A stretch of 37,595 nt of DNA from assembly GCA_022704305.1 (NCBI GenBank), contig JAKJGQ010000007.1, forward strand, positions 1-37,595. Reading direction: 5' to 3'. This stretch comes from Thermotogae bacterium (GTDB lineage Bacteria; Thermotogota; Thermotogae; Petrotogales; Petrotogaceae). Positions 32,968 through 37,595 of this stretch are shown one piece after another; the stretch's first letter is position 1; each line of letters starts with the position of its first letter. The translations under genes and the position numbers were made by a program. The notes under the pieces were generated by a model. The model ran no database searches, was not told the origin of the DNA, and saw nothing but the letters and a program-made list of their open reading frames with translations.

Positions 32968-34278
32968 TCACGGCGTAAGCCTTTTAGGATCTCTTGGGAG
33001 AAGAGTTGCCTCACGTATATTATCAAGTCCCAGCATACAAGTAATAACTCTTGCCGGACTTAATCCAAATCCTCCATGCGGTGGGCAGCCATACTTGAAG
33101 AAGTTTAAGTAGTCTTCTATACCCTTAAGATCAGGTAGCTTCTCGCTTGCCTGGCTGCAAAGAATATCATAACGGTGTTCCCTCTGTGCTCCTGTGGTTA
33201 TTTCTGTTCCACAGTATATAAGGTCAAAACTTTTAGTTATTTGCTTATTTTCGCTGCGCATATGATAAAAAGGCCGTACACTCCATGGGAAGTCTGTTAG
33301 GAAAACAAAATCTGAATTAAAAACTTCCTTTACATATCTTCCCAATGCTTTTTCACCGTCCGAGCTCAAGTCAGAATTTTCCAAGCATTCTATGCCATAG
33401 CTTTTAACAATGCCTTGAGCCTGTGTCATGCTTATTCTCGGAAAAGGTAGCTCCGGAATATTTATCTGTATACCGTAAAGTTCTTCAAGTTGTTTGCTGT
33501 AAAGCTCTTTAAGACCTGAAAATGTAAACGCAAGCCACTGTTCCTCAAAACACATAACTTCTTCAACAGTTTCTACGTATGCGATTTCCACATCCAGAGA
33601 GGTAAACTCTGTAGTGTGGCGGCTCGTAAAAGATGGTTCTGCCCTAAACACCGGACCTATCTCAAAAACTCCCTCAAAACCTCCGGCAATAGCCATCTGT
33701 TTATAAAACTGCGGAGATTGGGCGAGGAATGCCTTACGTTCAAAGTAGTTCACCTGAAAAACCTGAGCACCTGATTCCGAGGCTGCTGCCATTAGCTTAG
33801 ATGAAGATATTTCTGTAAGATGTCTGGCGTAAAAATACTCTCTTGAGAGTTTTAGAAAATCTGAAAAAATTCTGAATATAAGCTTCTTTTTTGGGTTTCT
33901 CAGATCAAGATGCCTCCAGTTAAGGCGTTTTTCAAGAGATGATTCGAGTTCTTCAGATATATCTATAGGCAGACCGGTATGGGCTGATGAAAGCACCTCC
34001 AAGTCAGTAACCAAAACTTCTGTTCCGCTTTTGCTGAGATCTGTTCTGTTGAGGGTGCCAGAAATTTTAAGCACGCTGTTGACAGAAATTTTGTCCAAAG
34101 CATCTATTTTTTCTCCGAGAAGATTTCTCAGACATGTTGCCTGTATCTGTGACGAACCGTCGTCAATAATCATAAACTTCAGGTTTTTACCTTTGTTTCT
34201 AACTGTTTTTATAAAGCCGCATATACATACCTGTGCTTCAGACTTTAAGCCCTGCAGTTCTTTTATTCTCTGTCTCAT
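32968..34278 (-). CDS. aspS: aspartyl-tRNA synthetase, archaeal type
   Basis: 436 residues. An OB-fold anticodon domain (1-100) is followed by the class II catalytic core. Motif 2 is FRAEPSFTSRHTTEF (211-225), and the C-terminal motif 3 includes GGFGLSPARV and NIREATLLPRDPKRLTP. The length and the ending are those of archaeal/eukaryotic-type AspRS, not the larger bacterial type with a GAD insertion. Such enzymes are often non-discriminating and also form Asp-tRNA-Asn, but this cannot be judged here. The start at 34276-34278 follows GGAGGTGTACTTT; a longer reading to 34329 would run through the terminator hairpin. A candidate attenuator (34304-34471) lies directly upstream. Confidence 0.93.
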   Translation of the reverse strand: MRQRIKELQGLKSEAQVCICGFIKTVRNKGKNLKFMIIDDGSSQIQATCLRNLLGEKIDALDKISVNSVLKISGTLNRTDLSKSGTEVLVTDLEVLSSAHTGLPIDISEELESSLEKRLNWRHLDLRNPKKKLIFRIFSDFLKLSREYFYARHLTEISSSKLMAAASESGAQVFQVNYFERKAFLAQSPQFYKQMAIAGGFEGVFEIGPVFRAEPSFTSRHTTEFTSLDVEIAYVETVEEVMCFEEQWLAFTFSGLKELYSKQLEELYGIQINIPELPFPRISMTQAQGIVKSYGIECLENSDLSSDGEKALGRYVKEVFNSDFVFLTDFPWSVRPFYHMRSENKQITKSFDLIYCGTEITTGAQREHRYDILCSQASEKLPDLKGIEDYLNFFKYGCPPHGGFGLSPARVITCMLGLDNIREATLLPRDPKRLTP

Positions 34279-34303
34279 AAAGTACACCTCCGTTTTAAAA
34301 TAG

Positions 34304-34344
34304 AAAAACCGGTGCTGGCTAAATAACAAAAACCAGCACCGGTT
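34304..34344 (-). terminator. terminator hairpin of the putative aspS attenuator
   Basis: A perfect 12-bp stem (AACCGGTGCTGG, 14-nt loop) spans 34307-34344. It is followed on the minus strand by TTTTTCTATTTT. It stands between the leader ORF and the aspS ribosome site. Confidence 0.85.
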
Positions 34345-34371
34345 AATTAATCAAAGATTAATTAAGGCGCT
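34335..34371 (-). promoter_or_regulatory. potential antiterminator hairpin upstream of aspS
   Basis: On the minus strand AGCGCC (34371-34366, in the last leader codons) can pair with GGTGCT (34340-34335, inside the terminator's 5' arm), with one G-U pair. Nested within is a perfect 10-bp AT hairpin (TTAATTAATC, loop TTT) at 34343-34365. This structure and the terminator are mutually exclusive. Confidence 0.6.
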
Positions 34372-34412
34372 ATGATATCATCATCAACTTTTTTGAAAGA
34401 AAGTACACTCAT
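34362..34412 (-). CDS. 16-residue Asp-rich leader peptide of aspS
   Basis: MSVLSFKKVDDDIIAP and a stop. The ATG (34410-34412) is five nt after GGAGG, as strong a ribosome site as any in the window. Residues 10-12 are three consecutive GAT Asp codons (34377-34385), placed 15 nt before the stop. The ORF lies between a dedicated promoter and a terminator hairpin, directly upstream of the AspRS gene. The likely role is a ribosome-stalling sensor of Asp-tRNA rather than a functional peptide. This is inferred from architecture only; a chance short ORF cannot be excluded. Confidence 0.6.
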   Translation of the reverse strand: MSVLSFKKVDDDIIAP

Positions 34413-34442
34413 CTTTGCCTCCAAAATAATTCTTTAAAAGAT

Positions 34443-34471
34443 ATTATAGCATACTCCGCAATAAAAATCAA
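34443..34471 (-). promoter_or_regulatory. promoter of the leader-aspS transcript
   Basis: -35 TTGATT (34466-34471, overlapping the pgsC stop codon), 17-bp spacer, -10 TATAAT (34443-34448). Transcription would start about 25 nt before the leader ORF. Confidence 0.75.
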
Positions 34472-34911
34472 AAAGAAAGAACAACTTTTAGGAAAAGTAT
34501 TAAGAAGTATATTATAGCTGTCACGATTCCAATTGAGAAAATGGTTTTGAGAACACCCTGCCTGTAAAAATCATTGGCGATAAGCCCTGGAATTATGGTT
34601 CCTATAGTTGTAGATATATAATCTACAGGGAGGTTCCGTATAGTGATATAATCAATCAGCAGTTTTACAAGTATACCTGTCAGAATATTTACTGCCAGAC
34701 GTTTTTTTCCGTAAAGGATAAGAAATCTGTTCATCAGTAGGACAAGAAGATAGGTTATAAGGCCTGAGCCCAAGGTATATAGTATTCTTAATGGATTGTT
34801 TAGGAACATATAAAAGTAAAAAGGGGTTACTATGCCTCCTGCCGAAAGTCCGGTAAGCCACCAGTAGAGAGTACTTATGGAAATTCCTACGGAAAATGTT
34901 TCGGGATTCAT
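34468..34911 (-). CDS. pgsC: poly-gamma-glutamate biosynthesis protein PgsC/CapC
   Basis: 147 residues with about five hydrophobic segments: ISTLYWWLTGLSAGGIVTPFYF, ILYTLGSGLITYLLVLLMNRF, LAVNILTGILVKLLIDY and TTIGTIIPGLIANDFYRQGV. The GGIVxPxYF and GxIxPGLIANDxxRQG patterns are those of PgsC/CapC, the membrane partner of the PgsB ligase. The start is the ATG at 34909-34911, after GGAGGTGGAACG, overlapping the pgsB stop by 4 nt. A longer reading to 34938 is unlikely. Confidence 0.92.
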   Translation of the reverse strand: MNPETFSVGISISTLYWWLTGLSAGGIVTPFYFYMFLNNPLRILYTLGSGLITYLLVLLMNRFLILYGKKRLAVNILTGILVKLLIDYITIRNLPVDYISTTIGTIIPGLIANDFYRQGVLKTIFSIGIVTAIIYFLILFLKVVLSF

Positions 34912-36005
34912 CGTTCCACCTCCAGGGTCATAAGCCATGCTGAAATATCGCGTATATTACCGAATCCGAAGACAAGAGAGTTTTGGGGAATAAGCTCTGA
35001 TATCTTTCTGACATCCTTTATAACAGTATACTCTATGTTTTTACCCATCTTTGAAGGAAGCCTGTGAGTGGATAAAAGCTTTTTAAATCTACCGTCTGCA
35101 AGAAAGCTTTCAAAGCATAATGTCCTATCCTGTCTGTCATCCCGCGGATTAAAAAGACCTATCATAGTTTTATCGGGGTATATTTTTTTAGAGTATTCAA
35201 AAAGTTTTTCCGTTGAAAGAAGATCATTGGCAGCAAATGCATTGGCCAGGATAACAGAATTACTTATTTTAAGAAATTTAAAGGAGCCTACCTCCGGAGA
35301 AACTTCTTTCATGCCTTCGTATGAAGCATCAAGATCTCCGCCAAGCAGTTCCACTGTTTTAAGCGCCGTTCGTATATTATCTTCAAATACATTGAACTTG
35401 AAATCATTTTTTTGCACAGGGAAGCTATCATCTTTTTCATAGAGTTGAAGATCCTTTCTGACAGCCTGAACATCAAGGAAAAGCTTTCCCTCTGGAGAGA
35501 TATCCCCCACAACAACTCTCGAGCCTTGCGGAATACTTAAAAGAAGGGTTTTCAAGGTCTGTACCTCGTTTTCACCTATTTCCTGGACGTGATCGGTGTA
35601 GGCATTAGTTAATATGGTTATATCAGGCTGGACTATTCTAGCACACGCACTCTGAAATTCGGGATTTACTGCCATGCACTCTGCGACAACAGCATTGCAC
35701 TTCATTTTTTTTGCTTTATAAATAAGCTTGTACTGTTCCTGAATGTTGGCAGGTGCGATTCTATTAATCTTTTTAAATGAACCTCCCGGAAGTATCCAAT
35801 AGGGTACTGTTCCTGTAGTTTTGCCAAGAACTCTGTAGTTCATAGCTGTGAGAGCTGCATGTACAAGCCTTACAGTTTCGCTTTTTCCTCTGGTTCCGTT
35901 TACTTGAATCCTTATAGGAATAGTTTTTTTGCACAGATATAAACGGATATTTTCATATACAATAACTACTATAACGATAAGAAATGCAGTAAGTATATAG
36001 TTCAT
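34908..36005 (-). CDS. pgsB: poly-gamma-glutamate synthase PgsB/CapB
   Basis: 365 residues. An N-terminal membrane anchor (4-24) precedes a Mur-ligase-like ATPase core with P-loop NGTRGKSE (36-43), GKTTGTVPYWILPGG, AECMAVNPEFQ and ILTNAYTDHVQEIG. It ligates glutamate through gamma-amide bonds at the membrane together with PgsC. It overlaps pgsW by 4 nt and pgsC by 4 nt, a tightly coupled operon. Confidence 0.95.
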   Translation of the reverse strand: MNYILTAFLIVIVVIVYENIRLYLCKKTIPIRIQVNGTRGKSETVRLVHAALTAMNYRVLGKTTGTVPYWILPGGSFKKINRIAPANIQEQYKLIYKAKKMKCNAVVAECMAVNPEFQSACARIVQPDITILTNAYTDHVQEIGENEVQTLKTLLLSIPQGSRVVVGDISPEGKLFLDVQAVRKDLQLYEKDDSFPVQKNDFKFNVFEDNIRTALKTVELLGGDLDASYEGMKEVSPEVGSFKFLKISNSVILANAFAANDLLSTEKLFEYSKKIYPDKTMIGLFNPRDDRQDRTLCFESFLADGRFKKLLSTHRLPSKMGKNIEYTVIKDVRKISELIPQNSLVFGFGNIRDISAWLMTLEVER

Positions 36006-37120
36006 AATTTTTCACCGCTTCTTTTTTTAGCTTTTTTTTCCCTGTATCCTGTGATAAGAATAAAAATTGTAAGTCCTGAAAATATTGCAAGATAATCCAT
36101 CCTGTATTTAAAATGGAAAAAAACACCGCTTGTTCCCAACTGTGGAATAGGAATGGGATCAACAGGGATTTTGTTTTTCATGGCCAGGTCTTTTATATTC
36201 AGTAAATGAATTACAGGAATGCCAGACTGAGAATACTCGAATATAAGTCCTTTGACAGGGCTTGAAAGAACACGTGGCGGGCTCTTTGAAAGACCGTTGG
36301 GAAAGATAAGAGATGCCTCTGTTGCTCCGAAGTTGGTGGAAGCCCCTCCTATATTTATGAATACCTTCATCGGGTTTGAACCCAATGCACCGGCATAAAG
36401 TTCCATTCTCTTTTTAATGCTTTTTTCAAGAGTGGCTTCTTTTATTATAGTAACTGCGGCTGATTGGGCAATTTGATCAAAGACAGCTTCAGATTCTTCA
36501 AAAAACATATACTGTGCAAGATCATGATCTCCTCCAAGGGATACTGCAAGAAGCTTGTAATCAAAAATATTTTGTCTGTTTAGTTCTTTGAGCATATCGA
36601 TAAAGGTGAAACCGGGTATGGTTGCACCGTAATTTGAAGCGCCTATCGAATAAATTATAAGAGGATTAAGTTCCATGGCTTTGGCAGCGCTGAGAGTTGC
36701 TATTAAAAGAGCAGGAAATGACCCGCTTGCTCCTATGGCAATATGGTCTCCTGCCTTAAGATCAAGCTCTTTGAAAAACTTAACCATAAGTGCTGCAAAA
36801 TCGGGATTTGCAGATGTTCTTTTAGCCTGAAGATTACCTACTGAAGTTACCAGAAGAGTCATATCTTCGCCTATTATTCCTGTCCGGTTTGGATCGTCGT
36901 CTATGTTTATAGATATATTATTTTCTATGCGATAGTCTTTTAAAACAGATATAGAGTTTTGCATTATATGAGAAGCTTTATACTGAAGATCGTAATAGTC
37001 ATTCTTGGTGCTTACCTTTGTTTTTTCAATAAAACAAACACCAAAAACAGATATAACGAAAGCCAGGAACAGATAAAAAAAAGGTATGGTTGATTTGGTA
37101 AATGAGTTTATAGGAGTCAC
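36002..37120 (-). CDS. pgsW: poly-gamma-glutamate system protein PgsW-like
   Basis: About 370 residues. An N-terminal membrane helix (STIPFFYLFLAFVISVFGVCF), a large soluble region (GEDMTLLVTSVGNLQAKRTSANPDF, GDHIAIGASGSFPAL, KVFINIGGASTNFG) and a C-terminal helix (YLAIFSGLTIFILIT). It matches the poly-gamma-glutamate system protein found beside pgsB and pgsC; its biochemical role is unknown. The start is unclear. GTG (37118-37120) has little ribosome support; an ATA at 37109-37111 lies five nt after AGGTGA. A reading to 37231 would pass through the upstream terminator. TATAAT at 37142-37147 with a weak -35 17 bp away gives a likely promoter. Confidence 0.85.
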   Translation of the reverse strand: MTPINSFTKSTIPFFYLFLAFVISVFGVCFIEKTKVSTKNDYYDLQYKASHIMQNSISVLKDYRIENNISINIDDDPNRTGIIGEDMTLLVTSVGNLQAKRTSANPDFAALMVKFFKELDLKAGDHIAIGASGSFPALLIATLSAAKAMELNPLIIYSIGASNYGATIPGFTFIDMLKELNRQNIFDYKLLAVSLGGDHDLAQYMFFEESEAVFDQIAQSAAVTIIKEATLEKSIKKRMELYAGALGSNPMKVFINIGGASTNFGATEASLIFPNGLSKSPPRVLSSPVKGLIFEYSQSGIPVIHLLNIKDLAMKNKIPVDPIPIPQLGTSGVFFHFKYRMDYLAIFSGLTIFILITGYREKKAKKRSGEKL

Positions 37121-37189
37121 CTGCCTATATAGTTTATAGAAATTATACCTTTGGTTATTGGCATATTTAATGAGATTTTGTGACATTTT

Positions 37190-37219
37190 AAAAAAGACAT
37201 GCCGGATTGCTCCGGCATG
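37190..37219 (-). terminator. intrinsic terminator of the right-edge dipeptidase gene
   Basis: A 9-bp stem (CATGCCGGA, loop TTGC) at 37198-37219 is followed on the minus strand by six T. It separates this gene from pgsW. Confidence 0.9.
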
Positions 37220-37240
37220 CTTATGATTCAAATATTCAGA

Positions 37241-37595
37241 TTATCTCTGAGGAGTTGTGAAACCTATTGTGTCGTTCCATGTCTGAGGATAAGGAGTGGT
37301 TCTGAAGTTTATATAACCCATAGCATATCTGCCGAGTAAATAATCTCCAAGTTTCAGCCATTCTGTATTCCATGCAACAGCATTCATGTAACCGTAGTTA
37401 TCGACAAGAGCAACTGCTTCTTTGGTCTTGCCCTGTCTGTAAAGCTGACCTGCAAGCTCCTGAACCTGTGGGGTAACCTTGTAGAGCATATCCATCTTAG
37501 GAGCTCTGAGGTTTCTGATGTCTTTAATAGCTTCATTGTAGTGAAGTTCAGCCATCTGCTGTACATATGTGTTTACCCACCAGCCGGAATCTCTT
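37241..37595 (-). CDS. C69-family dipeptidase, C-terminal part, cut by the window edge
   Basis: The frame is open to the right edge (RDSGWWVNTYVQQMAELHY and onward). 118 residues are visible. They align with the last part of the dipeptidase at 26809 (RRDSAFWTNLYVQEVVRHRY there) and share VQ, AIKDxR, PKM, AWNxxWLxLGD and PxTW positions. It is a paralogue, not a recent duplicate. The catalytic cysteine lies outside the window. Confidence 0.9.
   Translation of the reverse strand, partial: RDSGWWVNTYVQQMAELHYNEAIKDIRNLRAPKMDMLYKVTPQVQELAGQLYRQGKTKEAVALVDNYGYMNAVAWNTEWLKLGDYLLGRYAMGYINFRTTPYPQTWNDTIGFTTPQR

Noticed and set aside
34362-34412. CapE/PgsE-type small peptide of the pgs operon
   Set aside because: Known CapE/PgsE peptides are longer and membrane-spanning; this 16-residue ORF is hydrophilic and has its own promoter.
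34279-34442. T-box riboswitch before aspS
   Set aside because: No T-box sequence, specifier loop or stem I architecture is visible; the leader is short and has a translated ORF instead.
37121-37231. N-terminal extension of the pgsW-like gene to the ATG at 37231
   Set aside because: It would cover the intrinsic terminator of the neighbouring gene and the likely promoter, and has no ribosome site.

Overview
The window is AT-rich DNA, roughly 37% G+C by eye, densely packed with genes in tight operons behind good Shine-Dalgarno sequences. The gene content fits an anaerobe: class III ribonucleotide reductase with its activase, FeoAB, and an oxygen-independent heme-degrading radical SAM enzyme. 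Two ABC solute-binding proteins have signal peptides but no lipobox cysteine, which suggests a diderm cell with a real periplasm. Together with an archaeal-type AspRS and a pgsW-pgsB-pgsC locus, this points to a group such as Fusobacteriota, Spirochaetota, Synergistota or Thermotogota. The window alone does not settle which. No rRNA, tRNA, CRISPR array or transposase was seen.

Layout. Bases 1-372 hold an 82-bp tandem repeat that runs into the 3' end of a YoaP-like acetyltransferase gene. Bases 1198-13584 form an iron/heme island. It has a heme operon (FecCD permease, ATPase, HutW/ChuW-type radical SAM enzyme, binding protein) and a larger metal-uptake operon (ATPase, frameshifted binding-protein-like gene, methyltransferase, binding protein, permease, SIMIBI GTPase, unusual soluble ABC ATPase, MATE exporter). 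A BilS/FldH-like flavodoxin is transcribed divergently. Two diguanylate cyclases follow, then feoA-feoA-feoB and a DtxR/IdeR-type regulator, a flavin reductase-like protein, a GyrI-like protein and nrdDG. Next come a 7TMR-DISM membrane sensor, a split LysO-type exporter, a C69 dipeptidase, a GH42 beta-galactosidase, a class II photolyase, an HPt/receiver pair, aspS, the pgs operon and the end of a second C69 dipeptidase.

Regulation is unusually readable. Three promoters carry a perfect GTAG-N6-CTAC palindrome just downstream of the -10 box: flavodoxin, feoA and the dtxR-type gene itself. Two more, at the heads of the two ABC operons, carry a one- or two-mismatch version inside an identical 42-bp promoter block. 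This looks like an autoregulated iron regulon. nrdD has tandem NrdR boxes and a terminator-like hairpin in its leader.

The most interesting element is in front of aspS. It consists of a dedicated promoter, a 16-codon leader ORF with three consecutive Asp codons, a potential antiterminator and a 12-bp terminator with a U tract. These are all the parts of a translation-coupled attenuator sensing charged tRNA-Asp.
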